36,830 nucleotides of DNA, from NCBI GenBank assembly GCA_937868095.1, contig CALMLO010000061.1, forward strand, positions 1 through 36,830, in the 5' to 3' direction. Origin of the DNA: an uncultured Phycisphaerales bacterium (GTDB taxonomy: Bacteria > Planctomycetota > Phycisphaerae > Sedimentisphaerales > Anaerohalosphaeraceae). Of the stretch, positions 1 through 7,752 are shown piece by piece. The first letter of the stretch is position 1, and the number at the start of each line of letters is the position of its first letter. The notes under the pieces are model-generated. The model was not told the DNA's origin. It saw only the letters and a list, made by a program, of their open reading frames with translations, and did not search any database. A program made the translations under genes and the position numbers.

Positions 1-418
1 CTGGAAGTGCTGGAAATAGAGGGGGTAAGAATTTTTTGATGCGGGGGGATTTGAGGGGTCGGGGGTGTTGCGGAAATTGGCTGAGTTCGACTGCCTGGGG
101 CGAGAATGAATGAAGGGGAAAAGTGAAGAGAGGGATAGTCGAGGAAGCGGGGCGGGTTTTTGGGGGTTTGGTAAAAAATTTTTAAATTTTTCAGATTTTT
201 TTCTTGACAAAAGAAACGGGGGGGGTAAGAGGAAGATAACTTGTATCCCATCTCCGCAGAGTGCATCAGGGCAAAGAAATACAAGGGCTTGAGCAGAAAA
301 AAATACAGGAGACAAAAAGAAGAAGGCACATTCTCGCAGAACCACCTTAGGGCAGGGACTCTTTTTGAAACTCCGCAGAAAGAAAGGGGAATCTGTCATG
401 GAAAAGAGGAGTTCTATT
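1..418. other. G-rich leader region upstream of the TPR gene
   Basis: No convincing gene is seen here; the short open frames lack ribosome sites. The plus strand is strongly G-rich: runs of 5, 6, 4 and 5 G at 21-25, 43-48, 55-58 and 61-65, then runs at 149-152, 154-156, 162-166 and 219-225. The first four could form a G-quadruplex, although one loop is 17 nt. A TTGACA hexamer at 204-209 is a possible -35 element for the TPR gene, but no good -10 lies at standard spacing, so the promoter is only a suggestion. Confidence 0.4.
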
Positions 419-2548
419 ATGAGACACACTGATAATCAAATACGGTTTTTTGTATTTTCTGTCTGCGCTTTTATTCTTGGCTACGTTGGCCTTCTTATGG
501 CACAAGAGGGGGCAATTCCGCAAATGGTTCAGGACCTCCGGCAGGCGGCCGAACAATGTATTGCCCAACGGGATTTTGGGTGTGCTGCCCAGCAATATGA
601 AGCCATTATCAGTACTTTTCCGGATACTCCCTATGCATTCGAGGCGCTGTACGATGCTGCTGTGACATATATAAAAAAAATGGGCAATATGGAAACAGCG
701 GATACAGCCATCCAGAAACTTATCTCTGATTATGGTGAATATCCGCAAATCAGTACCTGTTTGAGAAGGCTCGCCACAGTATATGTAAGCGAGAACCGGC
801 CAGTTGAAGGGAAGCAGCTATGCCGCCTGGCATTGACCAAGGAGGTAAAGCCTCAGGATGCCGTTTTGCTCCAGCGAGACATGGCAATCGCCCATGTTCA
901 ACTTGGCGAATACAACGATGCCGAGGCAGTTATTGGCAAAATGATCGCAGATTACCCAGACAGTCCGGAGATTGGCAGGGGGCTGAGGAAAATCGCATCT
1001 GCGTATTTTAAGGCCAATCAGTCCAGGAAGGCCAAAGAATTATGCCAAACGGCCCTCCGCGGTTGGCCGGGTCATCCAGAAGCAATCTTTACCCAGCGGG
1101 ATCTAGTGATTAACTGTATCCGACTGAACGAGTTTGACCAGGCCGATATTTTCACTGAAAACTTGATAGCGGACTATTCGGATCACAAGGAGCTCGGCAA
1201 CTGTATCGGGCGGATCGCTTCTTATTATTTCAGTCCGAAAAAACCCGATATGGCCGAAAAATTGTGCCTGATGGCTCTAACCCATTGGCCGGATCATTCG
1301 GAGGTGATTAAGACAAAATGTACCTTGGCCAGTGCGTTGATTAAGCAACGCAAGTTTGAACAGGCGGATCAGGTTGTAGAAGATCTGATCACAAATTACC
1401 CCTATCATCCTGAGATCGGTAAGTACATACAAAAAATCGCCGTTTATTATCTTGACTATGATCAACCGGCAAAAGCAGGTCGTCTCCATGAGTGGCTGCT
1501 TGAACAAGATCCTGCTCTGCGGTCGGCCGAGATCACCGGAAAGATGGTGCAGATTTTTGTCGAGCTGGGTGATCCGAATCAGGCGGAAAGAGAATTGGAA
1601 CTGCTGTACAGTCTATACCCGAAACCCGCTGATAAATTCTTAAAGGCAGTGGCTGATCTGCAGGAATATTATTGGAAGAAGCAACTTTTTGTGAAAGTTG
1701 TAGAATTGGGACAACGGGCACTGATTTTATATCCGGAACATGAGGAAAACGCTTGGGTACAGATAAGAAATATCGATGCGATCATGAATCTGAACGGGCC
1801 GAAAAATGTGAAGTATGCCATTGGGCTGTATCAGGATTTATCTGCGGCCGGTTCGGACCCTAAAGTCCAGATTCGCTGCCTAGAAGGAATCGGTAAGGGA
1901 TATGTTCGGCTGGGTGATGACGCGGGGGTTCAGGAGCAGATTGATCTGATTTATACGAACTATTTTTCGGAGTATCCGAAAGAGGCGGCCTCTTCGATAC
2001 TGGATATCGGAGAGGAATATTATTGGGCCGCCCAAAGGGCAGCCATAAGACAAGACACGCAGTCCGCCGCGGCGGCGTATGAAAAGGGGATCGATGTCTT
2101 AGCGTGGGCCCTGCCTGTGCTGCCGAATGCCGAGAGCCGGTGCATGGCTTTCTATATGATGGGGCTCAATTCCTGGCACCTGAAACAATGGCAACCCGCA
2201 GCGGATTATTTTTTGGCGGCACTGGAGGCCGAGCCGGAGTTTCAGTATGCCGGGTCGCTGTACTGGATGATTGGGGTCTGCTATGAGAATATGAAGGCCG
2301 CTGGAGTTGTCGGGGCAGACGAGGCGGAGGAGGTGATGGAATGGGGTTATCAGACGGTCTTTGAGCGGTATCCGGAGGACCGAGGAGCCTTGTATGCGGC
2401 GATGCGGCTGGGGGAGATGAATCTGGCCCGCGGGCGGCCGGTGACGGCGTGTGTGTATTTGAACTGGATTTTGGACCATGCGGAGGATAACATGGGACTG
2501 GTCGCGGCGGTGGGTCGGCTGCTGGAAGGAAAGGAGGTCTGCCAATGA
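419..2548 (+). CDS. Secreted tetratricopeptide-repeat protein
   Basis: This is a protein of about 709 residues. A hydrophobic N-terminal segment (roughly residues 10-27, ending near LLMAQEG) looks like a signal peptide, so export to the periplasm or cell surface is likely. The rest is helical repeats of the TPR/Sel1 kind. Near-periodic units of about 75 residues recur in the first 370 residues, each with a pattern like 'F-x-Q-A-D ... I-x-x-Y-P ... H-P-E-I-G'. TPR proteins are protein-interaction scaffolds; no catalytic domain is seen. Start choice: AGAGGAG at 405-411 is 7 nt before ATG 419. An ATG at 398 in the same frame with GGGGA upstream is the alternative, and a TTG at 365 is less likely. 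The stop overlaps the next gene's start (ATGA), so the two are probably translationally coupled. The 3' end from 2327 onward is copied twice downstream. Confidence 0.8.
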   Translation: MRHTDNQIRFFVFSVCAFILGYVGLLMAQEGAIPQMVQDLRQAAEQCIAQRDFGCAAQQYEAIISTFPDTPYAFEALYDAAVTYIKKMGNMETADTAIQKLISDYGEYPQISTCLRRLATVYVSENRPVEGKQLCRLALTKEVKPQDAVLLQRDMAIAHVQLGEYNDAEAVIGKMIADYPDSPEIGRGLRKIASAYFKANQSRKAKELCQTALRGWPGHPEAIFTQRDLVINCIRLNEFDQADIFTENLIADYSDHKELGNCIGRIASYYFSPKKPDMAEKLCLMALTHWPDHSEVIKTKCTLASALIKQRKFEQADQVVEDLITNYPYHPEIGKYIQKIAVYYLDYDQPAKAGRLHEWLLEQDPALRSAEITGKMVQIFVELGDPNQAERELELLYSLYPKPADKFLKAVADLQEYYWKKQLFVKVVELGQRALILYPEHEENAWVQIRNIDAIMNLNGPKNVKYAIGLYQDLSAAGSDPKVQIRCLEGIGKGYVRLGDDAGVQEQIDLIYTNYFSEYPKEAASSILDIGEEYYWAAQRAAIRQDTQSAAAAYEKGIDVLAWALPVLPNAESRCMAFYMMGLNSWHLKQWQPAADYFLAALEAEPEFQYAGSLYWMIGVCYENMKAAGVVGADEAEEVMEWGYQTVFERYPEDRGALYAAMRLGEMNLARGRPVTACVYLNWILDHAEDNMGLVAAVGRLLEGKEVCQ

Positions 2549-2778
2549 AGAGACAAAGAAGGGATACAGGACATATCGGGCTGGTGATGTCGGCATGGGG
2601 GCTTTTGTTCAGCGAGCTTCTGCTTTCCTGTCCACCGCCGCCGTGTCCGCCATGCCATGTTTGGGTTCCCCCTAATTGCGTTTATCGATGTACGGGGTGT
2701 GAGTCCTGCAAGAATAATTCCTGCGTGGTGTGCGGCGGAATCGAGGGACTCGCCTGTTGCGACGGGATAGAGTGCTAT
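2327..2778 (+). repeat. Repeat module copy 1 (TPR 3' end + lipoprotein 5' end), parent copy
   Basis: This segment matches 4873-5324 at a constant offset of 2546, apparently without a mismatch by eye (452 bp). Its part 2394-2677 matches 8919-9203 with two substitutions and one inserted C. It spans the last ~74 codons of the TPR gene, the ATGA junction, and the first 78 codons of the Cys-rich lipoprotein gene. Both genes are complete only here, so this copy is probably the source of the others. Confidence 0.9.
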
Positions 2779-3414
2779 GACACGAAAATTGAGCACTGCT
2801 GCAACTATGGAACAGGGATATACTGTGATAACGGCATCGATTGCTGCGCAAACAACTGCTGTTCAGAAGACCAGCCAACATGTTGTGACGATACGACATG
2901 CTATGATGATCCCATGACACAACAATGCTGCGGGTTTGGTACCGGGGTGGTTTGCCGCGAATTTTGCTGTGACGATTGGTCCTGCCAGCGATGCGATTGG
3001 GCAACCGGATCATGTCAGCCATCGCTTCAAAAGGCGGTAGACTATGGTCATTTGCTTTTGTGCCAGGGATCTATTGTTCCGGATCCAAACCATACGCCTT
3101 CTACAAATGGATGTGGACCAGATGGATGGAAAGGGCAGATTGTGGCGGATAACCCGGGTGGGTTTCCTTTCGAGACGTGCTGTGACAGCCATGACATATG
3201 CTACGGAACCTGTCATAGTGCCCAAGCGGGATGCGACTTTGCTTTTCATACCTGTATGACAGGCTTATGCAGCGGGTATCCATTTCCGCTGTATGATCTA
3301 TGTATCGCTTTTGCCACTGCGTATTATGAAGCGGTTCACAACTTTGGATACGAGCACTGGTCAGAAGGCCAAACGGATGCATGCGTCTGTTGCGGAGAGT
3401 TGTTATCTTATTGA
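2545..3414 (+). CDS. Cys-rich lipoprotein with secreted phospholipase A2-like domain
   Basis: This is a 289-residue protein. The N-terminus has a basic stretch, a hydrophobic core and a lipobox-like LLLSC (Cys29), so it is probably a lipoprotein. Residues about 34-157 are extremely Cys-rich, with repeated units of the form C-Y-D-x-Q-CC-G-[YF]-G-[TN]-G-x-x-C. Residues about 185-285 resemble secreted phospholipase A2, especially group XII: NGCG at 188-191 (calcium-loop type), then the active-site signature CCDSHDICYGTC at 212-223 with catalytic His216 and calcium-ligand Asp217, and further paired cysteines. The family hydrolyses the sn-2 ester of phospholipids using calcium; activity here is inferred from motifs only. 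The gene overlaps the TPR gene by 4 bp, suggesting co-expression. It could instead be a non-catalytic, disulfide-rich binding protein. Confidence 0.75.
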   Translation: MKRQRRDTGHIGLVMSAWGLLFSELLLSCPPPPCPPCHVWVPPNCVYRCTGCESCKNNSCVVCGGIEGLACCDGIECYDTKIEHCCNYGTGIYCDNGIDCCANNCCSEDQPTCCDDTTCYDDPMTQQCCGFGTGVVCREFCCDDWSCQRCDWATGSCQPSLQKAVDYGHLLLCQGSIVPDPNHTPSTNGCGPDGWKGQIVADNPGGFPFETCCDSHDICYGTCHSAQAGCDFAFHTCMTGLCSGYPFPLYDLCIAFATAYYEAVHNFGYEHWSEGQTDACVCCGELLSY

Positions 3415-3427
3415 AGAAAGGATGATT

Positions 3428-4780
3428 ATGGAAACAAAAAGAATAATAAAAGGAGCTGCTTTGAGTTTTATTCTTTTGGCCGTTTCTGTTCAAGGTCGGC
3501 TTGTTGTCCATGAAATCCAAGACGCTGTCACGGACTTAACGTCCAAGAATATCCCAATGGGTTTTTGTCTGGATAAAGGAAGGCAGAATCTCTACATGCT
3601 TACAAAGACAACTCCGGTTGATTCTGAAACGATGGATTGGTTTGGCTCGCTAATCTTGTGGAAGATAGACCGCCAGGGGCGTGTTTTGTGGCAGATCCCT
3701 TTGAAAAATGAAGATGGAAGCCCCCTTTCACTGCCGATTCGGGAGTGTGCGATGGCATATATGCCGGACGGATATTTGCTTGTGACAAGTGTACAGTATA
3801 ATCTCGAAAAGTTTCGCGAAAGCGGGATTGACCTTCCCCTGCGTTGTCGAATAGATCTGCCTGAGCAAGGGTCGGAGACTCCCAAGGAAATTCAGATTCT
3901 GATCTTTGATGAAAAATATACAGATCTGCGTTTTCTTGTGAGTCCTCCCAAACTTCTATTGTTGGAGGATGAGACTCTGATTACGTTCGCCAGCAGTCGG
4001 GAGGATTTTCAAGATGTTTTCTTGCGACTGAATCGATGGGGAGAATTGCTGAGCGAAAGGAAGATGGGTCAGGGTTATGAAGTCTGTGATTATGAAAGAG
4101 TTTCTTCAAATAACAAGACGATTGTCATGATCGGAAGAGAAAGGATGAGAGGAGGAGAGGAAAGACAATATAAATACTCCGTCAATCTATTAAGAGGCGA
4201 AGACGGCGGCGTTCTAAAAGAGGTTGCTTTGCCAAATATAGGAACAGTCTATCACGAGGATTTTCCCGAAGAGGCCGCCCGGAGGATTAGGCTTAGAACG
4301 ATTGAAACGTTAATGTCTCCAAAGATTTTGTCCCTCAAGGATGGTTCCTGTATCTGTTTTATAAGTTTTTTTTCCACCGCCAAGGGGATGGATGCTGCGA
4401 AGATTTCTATTCTTGCTCGCCATTATACACATGAGCTTGAACTGATATGGGAAAAGAATATTTGCGAATTTGAAATTGTCCCAGACGAAGCGTCCTTGCG
4501 GTATATTCATACGTTTGAGACCGTGTTAGTAGACGAATCACGATTCCTTTTCGTGATCAATCATATGGGCCGTCTTAGTTTTTTAACATTTGATTTCGAG
4601 GGAAAACAGATGGCTTCGGTTTCTTCTCCCGAAGAGAGAAAACTAATCGCTCTGCATGGTCTTTTCCCATTGAACAATAAGTCGGCAGCCGCGGTCACTT
4701 CCGAAGTGAGCATTCCCGAGGTAATATCCGAGATAAAAAAAATGCCGGTCGCAATAAGAATTTACACTTTTGAACTGTAA
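3428..4780 (+). CDS. Secreted protein of unknown function, beta-rich
   Basis: This is about 450 residues. The first ~24 residues (basic METKR, then a hydrophobic stretch ending near VSVQG) look like a signal peptide. The rest alternates short beta-type segments such as LILWKIDRQGRVLWQIPL with loops, which suggests a propeller-like fold, but no known family signature is recognised. Start choice: AAAGGA at 3417-3422 lies 5 nt before ATG 3428; ATG 3422 is in frame but lies inside that site. The open frame runs upstream to 3293 only by overlapping the previous gene. The gene follows the lipoprotein gene by 13 bp and is probably in the same transcript. Function is unknown. Confidence 0.7.
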   Translation: METKRIIKGAALSFILLAVSVQGRLVVHEIQDAVTDLTSKNIPMGFCLDKGRQNLYMLTKTTPVDSETMDWFGSLILWKIDRQGRVLWQIPLKNEDGSPLSLPIRECAMAYMPDGYLLVTSVQYNLEKFRESGIDLPLRCRIDLPEQGSETPKEIQILIFDEKYTDLRFLVSPPKLLLLEDETLITFASSREDFQDVFLRLNRWGELLSERKMGQGYEVCDYERVSSNNKTIVMIGRERMRGGEERQYKYSVNLLRGEDGGVLKEVALPNIGTVYHEDFPEEAARRIRLRTIETLMSPKILSLKDGSCICFISFFSTAKGMDAAKISILARHYTHELELIWEKNICEFEIVPDEASLRYIHTFETVLVDESRFLFVINHMGRLSFLTFDFEGKQMASVSSPEERKLIALHGLFPLNNKSAAAVTSEVSIPEVISEIKKMPVAIRIYTFEL

Positions 4781-4872
4781 AACCCGTCTTCTGAATCGAT
4801 GGCCGCATGTGCGAGTTCGACTGAACCAGAAGTTGTGCAGATTTGCGAACCGAAGGAAAAAATCTTCCAGCA

Positions 4873-5094
4873 GAGGAGGTGATGGAATGGGGTTATCAGA
4901 CGGTCTTTGAGCGGTATCCGGAGGACCGAGGAGCCTTGTATGCGGCGATGCGGCTGGGGGAGATGAATCTGGCCCGCGGGCGGCCGGTGACGGCGTGTGT
5001 GTATTTGAACTGGATTTTGGACCATGCGGAGGATAACATGGGACTGGTCGCGGCGGTGGGTCGGCTGCTGGAAGGAAAGGAGGTCTGCCAATGA
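4873..5094 (+). pseudogene. 3' fragment of the TPR gene (copy 2)
   Basis: This is the C-terminal ~73 codons of the TPR protein in frame up to its TGA, without the 5' two thirds of the gene. An open frame extends upstream to 4843 through unrelated DNA, but no signal peptide or ribosome site supports it. It is probably a passenger of the duplication, although translation through it could still feed the coupled ATGA start of the next gene. Confidence 0.75.
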
Positions 5095-5324
5095 AGAGAC
5101 AAAGAAGGGATACAGGACATATCGGGCTGGTGATGTCGGCATGGGGGCTTTTGTTCAGCGAGCTTCTGCTTTCCTGTCCACCGCCGCCGTGTCCGCCATG
5201 CCATGTTTGGGTTCCCCCTAATTGCGTTTATCGATGTACGGGGTGTGAGTCCTGCAAGAATAATTCCTGCGTGGTGTGCGGCGGAATCGAGGGACTCGCC
5301 TGTTGCGACGGGATAGAGTGCTAT
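4873..5324 (+). repeat. Repeat module copy 2
   Basis: This is a 452-bp direct repeat of 2327-2778, apparently identical by eye. The left edge is abrupt: upstream DNA (4781-4872) is unrelated to the TPR gene. The right edge falls within the Cys-rich coding sequence, after the codon for the Tyr of ECY. Perfect identity implies a recent duplication or gene conversion. Confidence 0.9.
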
Positions 5325-5465
5325 TCCGTTTCTCAGCAGGAGTGCTGCGGTTATGGGAATGGGACCACCTGCAACAAAGAAACAGAATGCGGCCGCAGAA
5401 TCGGCCGGAAGCTGCTGTCGTCGGTAATGTTCATGTTATCAGCCCAATCCGAAGGCGTTTCTTAG
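5091..5465 (+). CDS. Short Cys-rich lipoprotein, PLA2-less paralogue (possibly truncated)
   Basis: This is a 124-residue product. Residues 1-78 are identical to the N-terminus of the PLA2-like lipoprotein, including lipobox Cys29. Residues 79-98 differ in sequence but keep the same Cys unit (QQECCGYGNGTTC against IEHCCNYGTGIYC), so the gene was once a real homologue rather than random read-through. After residue ~98 the Cys pattern is lost and a 26-residue tail follows. In another frame the same DNA reads a further CC pair, hinting at a frameshift. The PLA2 domain is absent. It may be a short functional lipoprotein or a decaying gene. The next gene begins 10 bp later. Confidence 0.55.
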   Translation: MKRQRRDTGHIGLVMSAWGLLFSELLLSCPPPPCPPCHVWVPPNCVYRCTGCESCKNNSCVVCGGIEGLACCDGIECYSVSQQECCGYGNGTTCNKETECGRRIGRKLLSSVMFMLSAQSEGVS

Positions 5466-5475
5466 GAGAACTATT

Positions 5476-6852
5476 ATGGTCCAAAAAAAAGAGGCAATGT
5501 TCAAGCGGCCGTTTCTGCTTGTTTGGACGATAACAGCAAGTCTGTTCGGTTTATTTTATGAATGCAAGGCCGCAGCAGAGAAGGGTATCCTTCCGGAGCA
5601 AGTTGAACGTCTGGTTCATGCCGCCTGGAAAGAACCCTTCCAGAGTATAGATGCCACGTTGTACATTCATATTCAGCAGGCACTGGAATCAGAAGAATCG
5701 ATTCGCCTCCGCCACGAAAGCGGTCTTCAGAAGAGTTATGGTTCCCAGGAGAATCTTTCGGATGAGCGGCGTGAATCCCGTGAACGCAATCTTCGCCGCA
5801 ATATTGAAAGGGATTTGCAGGAGCAGGCGGCGGGACGAAGGGTAAAACAGCGAGTGCGGCTTTCCGGAGTCAACAGGCGAATTGACCAAATTATTTTGTA
5901 TCCGGAGATGGTGTTTTTCCAAGGGACCTCTTATGAAGAGAAACAACCGGCGACCTCTGCAGGGCCCGATACGCCTTACGAGATCACGATGGTTACAACA
6001 GAAAAAGGTGTATACTTGTTTGCGCATGACAACCATTGCGTGTGGATTTTTGCCCGCCGCCAGAGGCCCGAAACTCACGATCTTCAGAAATTTTATACCC
6101 CCGCAAATCTTCTGCAGGGAATTTTGGGTTCTATTTCAGCAGGTTCAGGGACCATTGAGGCGAAACCGGATCCAGACAAGCTTCGCCGACTGGAGGAAAC
6201 AGGTTGTGTCGGGGATGGAATCTGTGTCAAGCTTCTTCCGGATCCCAATGAACCGGCCGGAAGGACTCAAATTCAGGCCTACAATCCAGACGGTCTTTTT
6301 TTGCTTTTGATTGTTGATCGAGAGGATTATTCAAAGGTTTATACGCAGAAAATGTGGTTTCCCAAGACAGGTCTATTGTTTCTCCACAACCAATTCAGCG
6401 AGTATGATAAACAAGGGTTTCCACATTTCATTATTCTGACAGAGTATAAAATCGACGGGACACTTAACAAGAAAAAAACGTATCACATTGAGAACATCAT
6501 ACTGAATCCGGAAATTCCGCCGGAGGTATTTGACTGTAATCCGCCGGCGGACTACCGAGTTTACGATGTGCGAGATCCATCAAAGTTTCGAGAAGAATCT
6601 ATGAACAGAGCAGCCGAATACGAAAGAAAATCACAAATTATCTTTTCAGAAGACAGCCGCGAAGACGATTTAAGAAGTTTGCTGTCAGATTCCGACTGGG
6701 AAATTCGGATTGCGGCGTTTCGGATGCTCATAGAGAGATTACGGAATAACCCGGAGAAAATAAGAGAAGCGGCTGAGCAGATGAAAAAGGATCCTCGCCC
6801 GGAAATACAGAAAATGGCGACGGAGATTTTAATGAAAATAGAAAAGGATTAA
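5476..6852 (+). CDS. Secreted LolA-like protein with C-terminal HEAT-like segment
   Basis: This is 458 residues. GGAG about 7 nt upstream supports ATG 5476. A hydrophobic stretch at residues ~11-28 followed by CKAAAEKG suggests a signal peptide. The middle part has alternating beta strands and a late stretch like KMWFPKTGLLFLHNQF ... IPPEVFDCNPPADYRVYD. It resembles the LolA/outer-membrane lipoprotein-sorting-like fold, where the segment before 'ip.evF' ends the sheet (inference by pattern, not by search). The last ~60 residues (DDLRSLLSDSDWEIRIAAF onward) look like a pair of HEAT-type helices. Two further proteins of similar plan are encoded at 7753 and 9272. Substrate and role are unknown. 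Confidence 0.65.
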   Translation: MVQKKEAMFKRPFLLVWTITASLFGLFYECKAAAEKGILPEQVERLVHAAWKEPFQSIDATLYIHIQQALESEESIRLRHESGLQKSYGSQENLSDERRESRERNLRRNIERDLQEQAAGRRVKQRVRLSGVNRRIDQIILYPEMVFFQGTSYEEKQPATSAGPDTPYEITMVTTEKGVYLFAHDNHCVWIFARRQRPETHDLQKFYTPANLLQGILGSISAGSGTIEAKPDPDKLRRLEETGCVGDGICVKLLPDPNEPAGRTQIQAYNPDGLFLLLIVDREDYSKVYTQKMWFPKTGLLFLHNQFSEYDKQGFPHFIILTEYKIDGTLNKKKTYHIENIILNPEIPPEVFDCNPPADYRVYDVRDPSKFREESMNRAAEYERKSQIIFSEDSREDDLRSLLSDSDWEIRIAAFRMLIERLRNNPEKIREAAEQMKKDPRPEIQKMATEILMKIEKD

Positions 6853-6866
6853 TAAACCGATCTAAG

Positions 6867-6910
6867 CCGATGGGGTTGTCGGGGCAAATGAGGCGGCGGA
6901 AAATGAGTGA
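6867..6910 (+). repeat. Short degenerate remnant of the TPR 3' region
   Basis: The stretch around GTTGTCGGGGCA at 6874-6885 matches the TPR gene at about 2296-2340 (codons AAGVVGADEAEEVME) with several substitutions. It reads ADGVVGANEAAENE followed by a stop. It lies just after the end of the preceding gene and just left of where the 452-bp module begins in the parent, so it is a diverged trace of another, larger copy. Confidence 0.55.
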
Positions 6911-6964
6911 TTGACACTGTCGGCGAGTTCTGTAAAAATGTTCGTAAAGGAGCTTGGTTATAAT

Positions 6965-7291
6965 ATGATGGCTGGTAAGAATGGCGGTTTACTGCTTCCA
7001 TTGGAAAGGAAGTTCAATATAAAGCGATTTTTACTCTTCTTGATTCTTTTGGGGGTGTGCGGAGAAGGACTTAAAGCATTCGTTTTTGCCAACAATTTAA
7101 CATCCAATGAACTGTTCAAGATTATGCTTGTCTCTCGTGATAGAATAGTTTCCCTGCAGATATGTTTAGAACGAAAGGGATATTATTCATCCGAGGAAAA
7201 AACAGAAAATCCTGTCTTGATGTATCAACAGCAAATGGAATACCGCCAACAGGGAGAGGGGACTGTCAATAGTCTTTCGCACTTTTCCTAA
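6965..7291 (+). pseudogene. N-terminal remnant of a secreted protein gene
   Basis: This is about 108 residues from ATG 6965. A basic stretch (KFNIKR) then FLLFLILLGVCGEG is a clear signal-peptide-like segment. It is followed by about 55 residues (NLTSNELFKIMLVSRDRI...) that resemble the beginning of a secreted protein such as the LolA-like neighbours. The frame stops long before a full domain could be made, so this is probably a truncated gene. AAGGAG lies upstream (about 6948) but too far from the ATG to be convincing. Confidence 0.45.
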
Positions 7292-7598
7292 TCGTTCTTT
7301 CCTTGGTCATCTCTCTTGCCTTGCCTGCCACCCCCTGGGGCGGCGGGGTTGGAGAGGAAATGGGTAGGGTGTTGGGTTTTGGGTGAAAAATTAAGCGAAA
7401 AATTGGGGAAATGGATTGCCGGCTGAAATCGGCGGGGTATAATGAGGGGCGGTACGGCTGCTTTGAAAAGACATCGAAAAATCAGAAGGGAACAAATAAG
7501 GAGTCTGCTAAGGAGTCTGCCGAGATTGGGAAGAGCTCTGGATTTCCGGGTCTGAGGCGAGAGATGCTGTAATTTGATTTAAGGAGGATTAAAAACAG
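7292..7598. other. Intergenic region with a G-quadruplex motif
   Basis: No gene is seen. At 7362-7383 the plus strand has four GGG runs separated by TA, TGTT and TTTT, a textbook short-loop G-quadruplex motif. Further G4 runs lie just upstream (7337-7340 and 7345-7348). Close to the end, AAGGAGG at 7581-7587 is a strong ribosome-site-like sequence preceding a small open frame at 7599. Confidence 0.5.
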
Positions 7599-7703
7599 AT
7601 GGCCGTCTTGAGTTTTCCTGTTTTCCCCGAACTTTCCGCAAGAACTGAATATGGGTGCGATATGGTCGGGAATCTTACCCTTTTATTTTTCCGGAAGCCT
7701 TAG
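7599..7703 (+). CDS. Possible 34-residue leader peptide
   Basis: This short frame begins at ATG 7599, 11 nt after a perfect AAGGAGG (a little far), and ends at TAG 7701-7703, 49 nt before the likely start of the next gene. The peptide is hydrophobic toward its end and shows no recognised motif. It could be a translated leader, a fortuitous frame, or the relic of a longer gene 5' end. Confidence 0.25.
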   Translation: MAVLSFPVFPELSARTEYGCDMVGNLTLLFFRKP

Positions 7704-7752
7704 CGCCAGCAGTTTAAAACTGTGTCAAAAATGCGAAAGTTTGCTTTGCTGT

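Noticed and set aside
81..94. Shared GAGTTCGACTG at about 83 and 4813
   Set aside because: Eleven matching bases with no further similarity can occur by chance in 37 kb.
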